Positions 45,145 to 54,791 of a stretch of 64,000 bases of DNA are shown here, one piece after another. The stretch comes from Bacillota bacterium (lineage in GTDB: Bacteria > Bacillota > Clostridia > Lachnospirales > Lachnospiraceae), in the NCBI GenBank assembly GCA_023435895.1, contig JAEZLH010000031.1:1-64000 (forward strand). Reading direction: 5' to 3'. The stretch's first letter is position 1; each line of letters begins with the position of its first letter. The notes beneath the pieces were generated by a model. That model was given only the letters and a program-made list of their open reading frames with translations, was not told the origin of the DNA and searched no databases. The position numbers were made by a program, and so were the translations under genes.

Positions 45145-45696
45145 ATGAAACTTAGAAAAATAATCTTGTGTTTGTTTATCAGTATTCTATTATTTGATTT
45201 TACAAATGCAAAAGCATTTGCCAGTACTACACAGGACAAAGCAACTAAGACAACGGTAACAGTTAAGACAACAGCAAAAACTACCATACAGACAACAAAA
45301 GCAAAATATTCTGCGGCAGATTTAAGATTAATGTCTGCTATCATATATTGTGAAGCTGGATCGGAAAGCTATAACGGCAAATTAGCAGTAGGTATTGTAA
45401 TCATGAACCGAGTAAGATCTAATCGTTATCCGAACAGTGTAAAGGGAGTTATTTATCAGAAGTCACAATTCAGCCCAGTAAGAACCGGATCACTGAATAA
45501 AGCATTAAAGGATTATGATAAAGGCGGCTTCACTTCAGCAAAAGAAAAAGAGAGTATTAAAGCAGCAAAAGCAGCGTTAAGTGGAGAAAAAAATATAACG
45601 GTTAACGGCAAAAAAAAGGATTTTTCAAAATATTTATCCTTCAGTGGTAAGATTAAGGGTTATACCTTTAAGTTAGGACATCATCAGTTTAAATAA
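45145..45696 (+). CDS. Secreted SleB-like cell wall hydrolase
   Basis: The 183-residue protein has a signal peptide (about residues 1-27, IILCLFISILLFDF) and a threonine-lysine-rich linker (about 28-55). The C-terminal Hydrolase_2/SleB domain has LMSAIIYCEAGSESYNGKLA, whose glutamate is the expected catalytic acid, plus VGIVIMNRVRSNRYPNSV and YQKSQFSPV. SleB-type enzymes are lytic transglycosylases that open spore cortex or vegetative peptidoglycan. There is no YpeB partner nearby, so this may be a vegetative relative. It has its own promoter and terminator. Confidence 0.92.
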   Translation: MKLRKIILCLFISILLFDFTNAKAFASTTQDKATKTTVTVKTTAKTTIQTTKAKYSAADLRLMSAIIYCEAGSESYNGKLAVGIVIMNRVRSNRYPNSVKGVIYQKSQFSPVRTGSLNKALKDYDKGGFTSAKEKESIKAAKAALSGEKNITVNGKKKDFSKYLSFSGKIKGYTFKLGHHQFK

Positions 45697-45724
45697 TGCT
45701 GAAAACTTTGAATAAAGTAAAAAG

Positions 45725-45771
45725 AGCGATATTGAATCTGCAGTTAGTGCAGAAAGCAATATCGCTTTTTT
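45725..45771 (+). terminator. Terminator after the SleB-like gene
   Basis: AGCGATATTG (45725-45734) pairs perfectly with CAATATCGCT (45757-45766), with CTGCA/TGCAG nested inside, and six T residues follow. A preceding A run lets it act for the convergent gene on the minus strand as well. Confidence 0.88.
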
Positions 45772-45807
45772 GATATTGTAGTTTGTTTGGCGATGCTACC
45801 TAGGCGG

Positions 45808-47055
45808 TTATTTATTCAAAAGATCATCCAACTGTTTCATATATTTTTTTTGAACTTTAGAAACACTGTTTTCGATTCTATTATTAAGAAGCTGTTCTAA
45901 AAAGGAACTCTCTACAGGGAGATAACGGTTGATTTTACGCAGATAACTCTCTGAGAAAAATTCTTTGCTTCCTATTACAGAAGTTAAAATTAACAGATAG
46001 CTACTGGATAGTACAAAGTTCATAAAATCCATATTCTCTGGCGCATAAGCTTCCATGATATGATGTAAATAATGAAGAAGCTTGTTGACAATTCGTTCCT
46101 CAGAAACAGCGTCGGTATCTATTGTCATAAGTGTACTATGACCTTTTGTATCATCCTCATTAATGTCTTGTAGATCATCTGCCAATTGCAGGACTAAGCC
46201 AAATCCAAGATAGAAGAGAATGTCTTTCTCACTGAGTTCCTTATGTACGAAATATCGGTCGATTAATACCGAGATGCCACCTTTATAGATCGAAATATTA
46301 AGTCGATCCTCTTTGGAGAGAGGAGTATCTTTTTGTTGTTGTGAAAGACTGCAGGATTGAGCATCCAACATCATAAGCAATAAATCATAAATTTCGGGAT
46401 GATCATTGCGAGGATATTGAGTTTCTATCGCCTCAATCAATGCGCAGGTCTTTTGTTGATGGGATGTTTGAGCTTTGGGCTTCAACCCTTTGATCTGTTC
46501 AAAAATCAAGCGATTATAAGATGCTTTATCACTGGAAGAATGAGTTTTACTATCAATATAGTTATCCGTAAAAGGGTACAGCATACTATAACCAAAGGCA
46601 GCTTCACTATATCCTGAAGAATCATTATGAATTTTTTTAAACATGGCAAAAACGATATAGTTTCTGGCAGCTTGACCGATATCATTAAAGTTAAGCTCTG
46701 GAGCAAATGATCTTACTTCTGTCAGAAAATATTCTATTTCTTTTTGGAATTCTTGAATTTCAGAGTTACTCATGTGCTGGTGAATCGAGAACACGTTTTC
46801 ATTCCATAATAAATCCTTAATTAAACTATAAGTTTTTGATTTCCAATGTTTCTTTTGAAATGGCAGTTTATGAAAGCGTTTTAACTGTTTTCCAAGTGTT
46901 TGGCTTGAATTTTGAATAAAGAGTTGGTTTTGTTTTTTTGTTTCCGCTCTAAATTCATGTAAGAAATCAGGAAAGGAATCGCTTGATTCCAGCCATTCCT
47001 TTTTTATTATATCAAAATAATCATGTTGATTTGAAATTAAATTTAATAGATTCAT
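45808..47055 (-). CDS. Orphan class I isoprenoid-synthase-like protein
   Basis: The 415-residue, mostly helical protein has two acidic motifs in the style of class I terpenoid/prenyl synthases: TDNYID (Asp164, Asp168) and LQLADDLQDINEDD (Asp293-294, Asp297 and more), the latter followed by a KGHSTLM segment. In this fold two Asp-rich sites bind the Mg2+-diphosphate. Typical chain-elongating prenyltransferases are nearer 300 residues and have other blocks, which I do not see. No isoprenoid pathway gene adjoins it, and it has no signal peptide. NCBI has names like class 1 isoprenoid biosynthesis enzyme for such proteins. Substrate and product are unknown; the fold is inferred from the motifs. 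Confidence 0.65.
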   Translation of the reverse strand: MNLLNLISNQHDYFDIIKKEWLESSDSFPDFLHEFRAETKKQNQLFIQNSSQTLGKQLKRFHKLPFQKKHWKSKTYSLIKDLLWNENVFSIHQHMSNSEIQEFQKEIEYFLTEVRSFAPELNFNDIGQAARNYIVFAMFKKIHNDSSGYSEAAFGYSMLYPFTDNYIDSKTHSSSDKASYNRLIFEQIKGLKPKAQTSHQQKTCALIEAIETQYPRNDHPEIYDLLLMMLDAQSCSLSQQQKDTPLSKEDRLNISIYKGGISVLIDRYFVHKELSEKDILFYLGFGLVLQLADDLQDINEDDTKGHSTLMTIDTDAVSEERIVNKLLHYLHHIMEAYAPENMDFMNFVLSSSYLLILTSVIGSKEFFSESYLRKINRYLPVESSFLEQLLNNRIENSVSKVQKKYMKQLDDLLNK

Positions 47056-47224
47056 TGATTTCCATCCTATGCACTTGATAGATTCATTATAACAAAGGAA
47101 GTATAAGCTATCAATGGAAAATATGTATAATATGGAAATATTAGTGGACAGACCTCGATTTCTATGATATTATGTTAATATATGGGAATTAATGGGAATA
47201 TACCAAGAGAAGGATAATGTGCAT

Positions 47225-49003
47225 ATGAGGGTAATTTCAAGTAGAGAACATTTTGAAAGATTAAATGTGTTGTACCCGCATTATAAATCAAAGGCGATTC
47301 ATTGGGTGTTTCTTTGTAGCTGTATAGCACTGTATTTTGTATTGAATTATCAGGCCATGAGATTATCTTTAAGCGATGTGGGGACGGGTACGAAGGTTTT
47401 AGGAGAGGCGATTAATAAAAGCACGTTGATCGGTATTATTGCACAAGGTCAGATAATAACGATTGTGTTGTTGACAGTGAACCCAATCAAAAATAGCAGA
47501 TGGATTGGGGTGTTATTATGTAGCCTGACACTATTCGTAACCATATGTTTTACTGCGGTTTTTAACCGATCAGAAGCACTTCCTGGAGCTATTCTATCCA
47601 TTACTTGTTTAGGTGTTATTTTCTTAATCGCGCATTATAATGAAAGATTAAATAAGCAGATTAAAAAGGTAGTAGAGTATAGTCGTATCGTTCAAAAAAA
47701 CGAAGAGCTGCTTCATAATCTGGCCTACTGTGATGATTTGACGGGAATTCCTAATCGCAAGATGATGTTAAATCAAATTAATTTATTGTCGGAAAATTCC
47801 AGTGAGAATGGGAGAGGTTTTATTCTTGTATATCTGGATTTAGATAATTTTAAAAAAATCAATGATTCCATGGGTCATGATGTGGGAGATGAGATTTTGA
47901 AACAGGTTACACAAAGGTGGAAGAGCTGCTGTCATAAAGAGGACATACTTGGGCGAATTGGCGGAGATGAATTTGTAGTGCTGATTAGAAGAAGCATTCC
48001 GGGTAATTCTCTCTTAATGTATTTGGACGAATTTCGTAATATTTTGAGTGAAGCTGTGGTGGTACAGCGTAAAGAATTTTTTATTCGAGCTAGCTTTGGA
48101 ATCACAAAATTTCCGGAAGACGGAGTCACTGCAGAAGAACTTTTTCGCAATGCAGATATCGCATTATCAAAAGCAAAAAATTCCGGAAAGAATGAATTTC
48201 AGTTTTATACAAAGGAAATGCAGGAGGAATTAGTGAAAAGAGTGAGGCTCGAGAATGGGTTAATGACATCAATTCGCAATAATGAGCTTTATATGGTATT
48301 CCAGCCGCAATACGTCAGAGGTTCTACGCAGCTTAGAGGATATGAAGCACTGGTTCGGTGGAAACATCCTGAGATGGGGTTAATCAGTCCCAGTGAATTT
48401 ATCCCAGTAGCCGAGGAAACAGGACTTATTATCGAAATTGGAGAATGGATTCTTGAAACCGTTCTAAATACCTTTGGTGAGATGAATAGAAAGTACCATA
48501 GGGCCTCTATTATATCGGTTAATATCTCCGTAATGCAAATAATAGAACCATCCTTTGTATCCATGATTGAAAAAGTATTGCAAAAAACGGGTTTTAACTG
48601 TAATTACCTGGAGCTTGAAATAACCGAGTCTGTTTTTATGAATTATCCGGAATATGTTATTGATGTGATTTATCGTCTGAAAGAGTTGGGAATTAGAATT
48701 GCTCTGGATGATTTTGGCACCGGATATGCTTCTTTGAACTATTTACAGATTCTACCTATCAATGTACTAAAGATTGATAAAACCTTTATTGATAAGATTG
48801 TAACTCCCAATTCCATTAATCAAATCGTTGGACCCATTATCACGTTATCTCATCAACTTGGAATAGAAGTAGTGGCAGAAGGAGTTGAAAAAGAAGAACA
48901 GCTAAAGTATTTGACAGAACATGGCTGTGATTATATTCAAGGGTTCCTTATGAGTAAACCCATAGAAGTTAATTATCTAATGAAAGAACTATGCTTTGAT
49001 TAA
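47225..49003 (+). CDS. Membrane GGDEF-EAL cyclic-di-GMP protein
   Basis: The 592-residue protein has four membrane helices in its first 140 residues (for example HWVFLCSCIALYFVLNY and GAILSITCLGVIFLIAHYN). A GGDEF domain follows with the intact RIGGDEFVVLI (GGDEF at 246-250), then an EAL domain with YEALVRWKHP, ITESVF, DDFGTGYASL and EVVAEGVE. Both catalytic motifs look complete, so it could make or break c-di-GMP. In dual proteins one domain is often regulatory. The ATG at 47225 follows GAGAAGGA and is preferred to an upstream ATG. It is likely one of several c-di-GMP enzymes and has no obvious operon partner. Confidence 0.93.
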   Translation: MRVISSREHFERLNVLYPHYKSKAIHWVFLCSCIALYFVLNYQAMRLSLSDVGTGTKVLGEAINKSTLIGIIAQGQIITIVLLTVNPIKNSRWIGVLLCSLTLFVTICFTAVFNRSEALPGAILSITCLGVIFLIAHYNERLNKQIKKVVEYSRIVQKNEELLHNLAYCDDLTGIPNRKMMLNQINLLSENSSENGRGFILVYLDLDNFKKINDSMGHDVGDEILKQVTQRWKSCCHKEDILGRIGGDEFVVLIRRSIPGNSLLMYLDEFRNILSEAVVVQRKEFFIRASFGITKFPEDGVTAEELFRNADIALSKAKNSGKNEFQFYTKEMQEELVKRVRLENGLMTSIRNNELYMVFQPQYVRGSTQLRGYEALVRWKHPEMGLISPSEFIPVAEETGLIIEIGEWILETVLNTFGEMNRKYHRASIISVNISVMQIIEPSFVSMIEKVLQKTGFNCNYLELEITESVFMNYPEYVIDVIYRLKELGIRIALDDFGTGYASLNYLQILPINVLKIDKTFIDKIVTPNSINQIVGPIITLSHQLGIEVVAEGVEKEEQLKYLTEHGCDYIQGFLMSKPIEVNYLMKELCFD

Positions 49004-49059
49004 GAGATTAGGGAATAAGTTTTTCTATAGTTTGCGATATTTATTCCAGGATTAAATAA

Positions 49060-50067
49060 TTAATCGGTTACAGTTACGGTACAACGAGATTTTATACCGT
49101 CTTCCGATGCATAAATATATGCCTTTCCTTTTTTTATTGCTTTAATTTCTCCATTTGAATTAACGGTAACAATATTAGCATTACTGGTTGACCAAGAAGG
49201 TGTGTTACCTGAGGATACTGTTGCACTAATCACGGTACTATTCCCTTTTTTGAGAGACAATTCCGATTTGCTTAATGTGATAGTAGGTTGTAACACAGTA
49301 ATGAGGCATTCTGATGAGACACCATCCACGGTAGCAGTGATAATTGCAGTGCCATGTTTTATGGCTGTTATGGTTCCTGTCTTATTCACTGTCGCTACAC
49401 TTTTCTTATTTGTCTTCCATACTGGAGGGATTCCGGAGGATACATCGGAGGTTAATTTAAAGGATTGACCCCGGTAGAGAGAGATGGAGGATTTACTTAA
49501 AATCACCTTGGGAGAGAGCACTGTGAATTTACAAGATACAACGGTACCGTCAGCAGTTGCGGTAATCTCAGTTTCACCGGGTTTAAGAGAAGTCACTGTT
49601 CCATATTCATTTACAGTAGCAATGCTTTTTTTTGAACTTTTCCAGGTGACGGGCGAACCGTTGGAGGTAGTTGCACTTAATCGGTAGGTTCGACCTCGTT
49701 CCGTAGAGACGGCGTATTTTGAGATATAAACAGAAGTCTTATTCACCGTAATAGCACAGGATGCCTCCGCATCTTTGATTTTGGCGGTAATTAATGCGGT
49801 ACCTGCTTTTTTGGCGGTAACCATTCCATAGGTATTTACAGAAGCGACTTTGGAATTACTGCTTTTCCAGGTCGCCTTTTTACCAGTAGAGGTAATAGCC
49901 AAAATATAAAGCTCATCACCAATATCCATAGTGGATTTGTAGTTTGATAAGATGACAAAGGAAAAGGGATTTGTAATAGCGGCTGTTGCAGTTTGAGTTG
50001 GAATATAAGAACTGATAAGAACGATACTTAATAAAAAGGATATTAGGACTTTAGAGAATTTTAACAT
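49060..50067 (-). CDS. Secreted protein of tandem Big2 (Ig-like) domains
   Basis: The 335-residue protein has a signal peptide (LISFLLSIVLISSYIP) followed by four Ig-like Big2 repeats of about 75-80 residues. Each repeats the pattern WKSSNxxVAxVNxxGxVTA, then a GTAxITA-type strand and CxITV. The protein ends right after the last repeat at TVTVTD, with no LPXTG, transmembrane or S-layer anchor. Big2 domains are common in clostridial surface and cell-wall proteins. It may be released, bind the wall non-covalently or act with another protein. GGAGG precedes the ATG, and a promoter with a dyad lies upstream. Confidence 0.9.
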   Translation of the reverse strand: MLKFSKVLISFLLSIVLISSYIPTQTATAAITNPFSFVILSNYKSTMDIGDELYILAITSTGKKATWKSSNSKVASVNTYGMVTAKKAGTALITAKIKDAEASCAITVNKTSVYISKYAVSTERGRTYRLSATTSNGSPVTWKSSKKSIATVNEYGTVTSLKPGETEITATADGTVVSCKFTVLSPKVILSKSSISLYRGQSFKLTSDVSSGIPPVWKTNKKSVATVNKTGTITAIKHGTAIITATVDGVSSECLITVLQPTITLSKSELSLKKGNSTVISATVSSGNTPSWSTSNANIVTVNSNGEIKAIKKGKAYIYASEDGIKSRCTVTVTD

Positions 50068-50158
50068 AGGTTCCTCCCTTCAATAATGAGAGGAATAAAT
50101 ATCGGCAAAAGCCAGTGCAAACTATAGAAAAACAGAATGGAATGAAGATTCCATAACC

Positions 50159-50187
50159 AATATAACACAAGTGGGATATTGTGTAAA
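50159..50187 (-). promoter_or_regulatory. Promoter of the Big2 gene with internal dyad
   Basis: On the minus strand TTTACA (50187-50182) is followed after 17 bp by TATATT (50164-50159). ACACAA/TTGTGT (50165-50170 and 50179-50184) forms a perfect inverted repeat filling the gap between the boxes, a likely repressor site. Confidence 0.55.
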
Positions 50188-50355
50188 TAGTTAATTGGAA
50201 TGACTCCCTTTTAATAAGGGAGAAAACATACAATCCATGATAATTGCTCATCATTCTACAATTGAAGCTCCAAGTGCTTCGTACAAAACACTCTCTATGA
50301 TGAATCCATTAGTTCATGGTATGGACATTTCTCCCCTAGGTTAGGTTTTCAGCTG

Positions 50356-51777
50356 TTATTTGCTTTCCAGATATTTTACGACATCTTCAAATTTCATTCC
50401 GTGTGAGGCTTTAATAAGAACGGTATCCTGTTCCTTCAAAATATGATCTATATTGCTAAGCATATCATCTCTGGTTTCAAAGTAGAAAATATGGTTTAGT
50501 GAGGGAGAAGCCTTTGATGCATCGATCGCCCCCTGGTGCATATGAAAGGATAGAGCTCCAACGCAAATAAGAACATCTACTTTCTCTGCTGCATAATTGC
50601 CTACTTCATAATGAAGCTCCTTCTCTCGTTCCCCAAGCTCAAACATATCCCCAAGTATTGCAACTTTTCTGGTGTCCGCTTGGGCAAGAAGATCAATCGC
50701 GGCTTTCATGGATACGGGATTTGCATTATAGCAATCGTCTATAAGGGTTATTCTTTCCTTCTTAATAATATTACTTCTTCCTCCTACTGGCTTGACAGCG
50801 CTAATTCCATCCTTGATTTCATCAAGAGTTAGGTGAAGAAGGATACCGACAGTGGTGGCAGCGAGAGCATTTAATATCATATGTTCACCCGGAAGAGGAA
50901 CTTCAGCAGGGAGGATGAATTCATGTGAGTCGTTGTAATGATCCTTTGTGTATTCCTGTAACTTCTTATTTATATGAATGTTACAAGAACTGCCGAATAA
51001 ACCATGTGTGACAAGATCATTGGCAAATGCATCATTACCTTGATGAAGTCCAAAACGAATGGGAGTGATTCCCTTCACTTCCTTTAGGGTGGAAAGCATA
51101 TCATCATCTCCATTGATACAAATGCTACCGTTTTCATTCATAAAGTCAAAAATTTCACTTTTTGCCTTCAAAATTCCTTCTCTGGAACCAAGGTTCTCTA
51201 AATGGCATTGTCCAATATTCGTTATAACACAAATATCCGGCTTTGCAATTTCACTGAGACGATGCATTTCGCCAAAATCACTGATGCCCATCTCAAGAAC
51301 TGCGATCTCATGATGCTCTTTGATTTTTAATATGGTGAGAGGAAGACCGATCTCGTTATTAAAATTACCCTCTGTTTTCAGTACTTGATATTTCTGTTCC
51401 AGTACGCTGCTGATAAATTCCTTGGTACTTGTTTTTCCTACACTGCCGGTGATACCAACTACTTTAATATCAAGCTGGGAGCGATAATAGGAAGCAATTT
51501 GTTTAAGGGCAATAAAGCTGTTTTCTACTAGGATACAGGGACCTTTTGCATCTTCAGGAAGCTTTTCGCATAAAGCTGCAAATGCTCCATGTTCAAAAGA
51601 AGTATTAATATAATCATGTCCATCTACCCGTTCTCCAACCGTTGCGATGAAAAGGAAGTCCTTTTCAACCTTTCGAGAATCCACTACAGCTCCACGAATC
51701 TCTTGGGTGCTATCATAGGTGCCGATGATTTTCCCGTTACAGGCAGCAGCTATTTGGGTTAAATTCATATTTTTCAT
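50356..51777 (-). CDS. murF: UDP-N-acetylmuramoyl-tripeptide--D-alanyl-D-alanine ligase MurF
   Basis: MurF adds D-Ala-D-Ala to the UDP-MurNAc-tripeptide in peptidoglycan synthesis. The protein (473 residues from the chosen start) has the Mur-ligase ATP site in GITGSVGKTSTKEFI, the Mg-binding and central blocks EGNFNNEIGLPLT and EMGISDFGEM, and the late DDCYNANPVSMKAA segment typical of MurF. The true start is uncertain: candidate ATGs occur at 51804, 51789, 51777 and 51768, and 51777 is a compromise based on a moderate ribosome site and the family's usual N-terminus. It is directly downstream of ddl, which makes its substrate. Confidence 0.94.
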   Translation of the reverse strand: MKNMNLTQIAAACNGKIIGTYDSTQEIRGAVVDSRKVEKDFLFIATVGERVDGHDYINTSFEHGAFAALCEKLPEDAKGPCILVENSFIALKQIASYYRSQLDIKVVGITGSVGKTSTKEFISSVLEQKYQVLKTEGNFNNEIGLPLTILKIKEHHEIAVLEMGISDFGEMHRLSEIAKPDICVITNIGQCHLENLGSREGILKAKSEIFDFMNENGSICINGDDDMLSTLKEVKGITPIRFGLHQGNDAFANDLVTHGLFGSSCNIHINKKLQEYTKDHYNDSHEFILPAEVPLPGEHMILNALAATTVGILLHLTLDEIKDGISAVKPVGGRSNIIKKERITLIDDCYNANPVSMKAAIDLLAQADTRKVAILGDMFELGEREKELHYEVGNYAAEKVDVLICVGALSFHMHQGAIDASKASPSLNHIFYFETRDDMLSNIDHILKEQDTVLIKASHGMKFEDVVKYLESK

Positions 51778-51822
51778 AATTGAGATCATGCCTTTCTTAT
51801 CCATAATATATTTATGATGATC

Positions 51823-52851
51823 TTATACGTATTTTTTTAAGGATATCTCAATGATCTTTTCACATAGAGATAAAAAGTTCATCCCCTCAGCGTTTGCTTC
51901 CTGAGGAAGTAAAGAAGTGGGGGTCATGCCGGGTAAAGTGTTAGCTTCCAGACAGAAGATTTCATTCTGCTCACTTAACATGAAATCCATACGTGCATAA
52001 GTTTTTAATCGAAGGGCGGCAAATACCTCTTCTGCAATTTTTTGCATCTTCTGGGTAACCTCCTGGCTTAACAGTGCAGGACAGGTTTCAACAGAACTTC
52101 CTGCTTGATATTTGTTTTTATAATCATAGAAACCAACCAGTGGTGCGATTTCGATAATAGGAAGAGCTCTTCCGTCAATTACACCCACCGAGAACTCTCT
52201 TCCTTTAATATATTGCTCAATGATGACATCATTCCCATAGCGAAACGCTTGGTTAAGGGCGTTGTTCATTTCTTCAAAGGTATGGACAATGGATACCCCA
52301 ACACTGGATCCGCCATTGCATACTTTTGCTACACAGGGATAGTGATTCCATTCAAACTTATCACCTTTTTTTACGTGGATACCCATGGGAGTCGGTATAT
52401 GATAGTATTCGAATATTTCTTTAGAGATCGCCTTATCCATGGCAAGTGCGCTACTGGTATAATCAGTACCGGTATATTTAATTCCCATTAGATCAAAAGC
52501 TGCCTGAATCTTTCCGTCTTCACCGTTTTCTCCATGAAGTGCCAGGAACACAATGTCTGATTTACTACAAATCTCAATAACCCCTTGCCCAAAGAAATTA
52601 TTTGAGTTGTCTTTACGCAGAGCTTTGATTTGATTGATATCAGGGTTCTGCTCCTTGACTGCACTAATATTTTCGGACCAATCCTTCTCAAGTTCAAATA
52701 TATTGGTCAAATCGTCTTCATATCCTAAAAAAACATCCAATAAGATAACCTGATGCTTCGTTTCTTTTAATGCTTTATAAATCATGGTTCCAGTTACTAA
52801 GGAAACATCCCTTTCGGAACTGGTTCCGCCTGCTAATACAACTATGTTCAT
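51823..52851 (-). CDS. ddl: D-alanine--D-alanine ligase Ddl
   Basis: The 342-residue ATP-grasp enzyme joins two D-alanines. It starts with MNIVVLAGGTSSERDVSLVT, the usual Ddl N-terminus, and has FLALHGENGEDGKIQ, the ATP-grasp CVAKVCNGGSSVGV and the active-site CLEANTLPGMTPTSLLPQEA. AGAGAGGA lies nine bases before the ATG at 52851, which is better than the upstream in-frame start. The gene is just upstream of murF on the same strand, so the product passes straight into the next step. The MTPTSL form agrees with D-Ala-D-Ala, not D-Ala-D-Lac, specificity in broad terms. Confidence 0.95.
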   Translation of the reverse strand: MNIVVLAGGTSSERDVSLVTGTMIYKALKETKHQVILLDVFLGYEDDLTNIFELEKDWSENISAVKEQNPDINQIKALRKDNSNNFFGQGVIEICSKSDIVFLALHGENGEDGKIQAAFDLMGIKYTGTDYTSSALAMDKAISKEIFEYYHIPTPMGIHVKKGDKFEWNHYPCVAKVCNGGSSVGVSIVHTFEEMNNALNQAFRYGNDVIIEQYIKGREFSVGVIDGRALPIIEIAPLVGFYDYKNKYQAGSSVETCPALLSQEVTQKMQKIAEEVFAALRLKTYARMDFMLSEQNEIFCLEANTLPGMTPTSLLPQEANAEGMNFLSLCEKIIEISLKKYV

Positions 52852-53261
52852 AAATAATTCCTCTCTTTCAACACGCACTTAATCTAGAAAACAATCTATA
52901 TAATTCGCTTCACTCTAACACAGTATAACCCATACAAAGGTGATAGTAAAGTTAATAAAGTGCTTTGAAATGATGAAATAGTGCCATGAGATGCTGCGTT
53001 AAAAGTTGAGATTTGAAAATAGTATATGAAGTTAATTGTAATCGATAGGTAGGCAAATTTGAAAATTGGGTTGGGAAAAATTCACTTTAAGGGAAATATA
53101 ATTCGACTTAGATATTACATAAAATACCAAATAAATCAATAATTTTACTAATGAAACTAATAAATTTTAAATAGATGAACATTCTAATCTTATACAGATA
53201 GTTATTTTACTAATTGTACGGAAAATTTGTGCAATCATCCTTCTATATTTTACTATTTGTA
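52852..53261. other. AT-rich region between ddl and the BMP promoter
   Basis: About 410 bases between divergent transcription units. I see no gene, no conserved RNA and no strong hairpin. Control sequences for ddl-murF presumably lie in the part nearest 52851. Confidence 0.4.
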
Positions 53262-53314
53262 TTGATAAAATTCAGAATGATGTTATAATTATTTCTAGCG
53301 GACCGGCTTGTCCG
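53262..53314 (+). promoter_or_regulatory. Promoter of the BMP lipoprotein gene with 5' hairpin
   Basis: TTGATA (53262-53267) lies 16 bp before TATAAT (53284-53289). Right at the predicted mRNA 5' end CGGAC (53299-53303) pairs with GTCCG (53310-53314). A 5' hairpin like this often stabilises a highly expressed message. Confidence 0.65.
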
Positions 53315-53341
53315 TAAAATTATTTTGGGAGGAATTTCAAC

Positions 53342-54475
53342 ATGAAGAAAGTTCTGTCACTTGTTTTGACACTTACATTGGCTTGTGCATTATTAGCAGG
53401 CTGTGGTGCAAAACAAACCAGTGATATCGTGCTTATTACCGATAAAGGTAATATTGACGACAAATCATTCAACCAAGGTGCTTGGGAAGGCGTAGAGAAA
53501 TTCGCTAAAGAGAAAAAGGTTTCTCACAAGTATATCAAACCGGAAGAGGCAAATGATGCAGGTTATCTTGCAGCAATCGATTCCGCCGCAACCGCAGGTG
53601 CGAAAGTTATCGTAACACCTGGTTTCCTTTTTGAAGTACCGGTATACCAGGCTCAAACAAAGTACCCTAACATTAAGTTCATCCTTCTTGATGGTGCTCC
53701 TCATACCGCTGACTATAAGACTTATAAGACTGAGTCTAACGTAGCAAGCGTTATGTATGCAGAAGAGCAATCCGGTTACCTTGCTGGTTATGCAATCGTA
53801 AAAGATGGCTATACAAAGCTTGGTTTCATGGGTGGTATGGCTGTTCCTGCTGTACAGGCTTATGGTTACGGCTTCCTTCAGGGTGCTGAAGCAGCAGCAA
53901 AAGAGCTTAATCTTGGTGATGGTGCAGTTTCTGTTATTTATCACTATACAGGTGACTTCGCTGAAACAGATACAAACAAAGCATTTGCAAAGACTATGTA
54001 CCAGGAAGGCACAGAAGTTATCTTTGCTTGTGGTGGTTCTGTAGGTAAGAGCGTTATGTCAGCTGCAAAAGAAGCTGGTGCTAAAGTAATCGGTGTTGAC
54101 GTTGACCAAAGATATGACAGTGAAACTGTAGTTACTTCTGCTATGAAGGGTCTTGGAGCATCCGTTGTATCTGTTCTTGAGTCCATCTACAAGAACAACA
54201 ACTGGAATGATTTTGCAGCAAAAACTACTGTATTTAATGCTTCTAACAATGGTGTAGGTCTTCCTACCGAAGTAATCGGTGATTCTAAGGGAAATGCTTT
54301 TGACAGATTCAAGAGCTTTGATAAAGCTGCATACGATACTGTTTATGCAACATTGGCAAATGATTCCGTTAAGCCTTTACGTCAAATTGAAATCAAAGAT
54401 GCAAGTGGTGTTGCTACAGCAGATGAGCTTAAGAACGGTCTTAGCCTTGTTAAGGTAAAAGTTGAGGCAAGATAA
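53342..54475 (+). CDS. BMP-family nucleoside-binding lipoprotein
   Basis: The 377-residue protein begins with a lipoprotein signal peptide ending in a lipobox (ALLAGCG), so its cysteine would be lipidated and it would stay at the outer face of the membrane. The rest is a BMP (basic membrane protein/Med/NupN) periplasmic-binding fold with TDKGNIDDKSFNQGAWEGV and YLAGYAIVKDGYTKLGFMGG, DQRYDSETVVTSAMKG. BMP proteins bind purine nucleosides. The ABC and permease genes downstream are those of the NupNOPQ type. It ends in a terminator, so it is likely made in excess of the transporter. GGGAGG precedes the ATG. Confidence 0.94.
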   Translation: MKKVLSLVLTLTLACALLAGCGAKQTSDIVLITDKGNIDDKSFNQGAWEGVEKFAKEKKVSHKYIKPEEANDAGYLAAIDSAATAGAKVIVTPGFLFEVPVYQAQTKYPNIKFILLDGAPHTADYKTYKTESNVASVMYAEEQSGYLAGYAIVKDGYTKLGFMGGMAVPAVQAYGYGFLQGAEAAAKELNLGDGAVSVIYHYTGDFAETDTNKAFAKTMYQEGTEVIFACGGSVGKSVMSAAKEAGAKVIGVDVDQRYDSETVVTSAMKGLGASVVSVLESIYKNNNWNDFAAKTTVFNASNNGVGLPTEVIGDSKGNAFDRFKSFDKAAYDTVYATLANDSVKPLRQIEIKDASGVATADELKNGLSLVKVKVEAR

Positions 54476-54514
54476 TAATTTCATAATTGAAATAGCCTTA
54501 TGTAAGTAAGCGAC

Positions 54515-54547
54515 TAAAGGGGGAAAGGCATAAACCTTCCCCCTTTT
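54515..54547 (+). terminator. Partial terminator after the BMP gene
   Basis: AAAGGGGGAAAGG (from 54516) pairs with CCTTCCCCCTTT, with one bulged A, and a T run ends it. It separates the binding-protein gene from the rest of the transporter, which explains excess binding protein. Confidence 0.85.
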
Positions 54548-54791
54548 ATCATATCAATTTAAGTTGAAATTGCGCCATATAGAAGTGTTGTAATTTTGTT
54601 ACGTAATGCACATAATGTTACTATTCACTCCCAGTCAAAGTTGACGATATGAGTTCGACGCATGCGAATACTCCTTCTCGGAATTATTTATGGAAATCAT
54701 TATGCCAAGTTCTGAATGAGGAGCGAAAAGTAACCACATAATAGAGATGGTTTCACAAATAACTACAGTTTAAGATAATAGTGAGGTAAAC

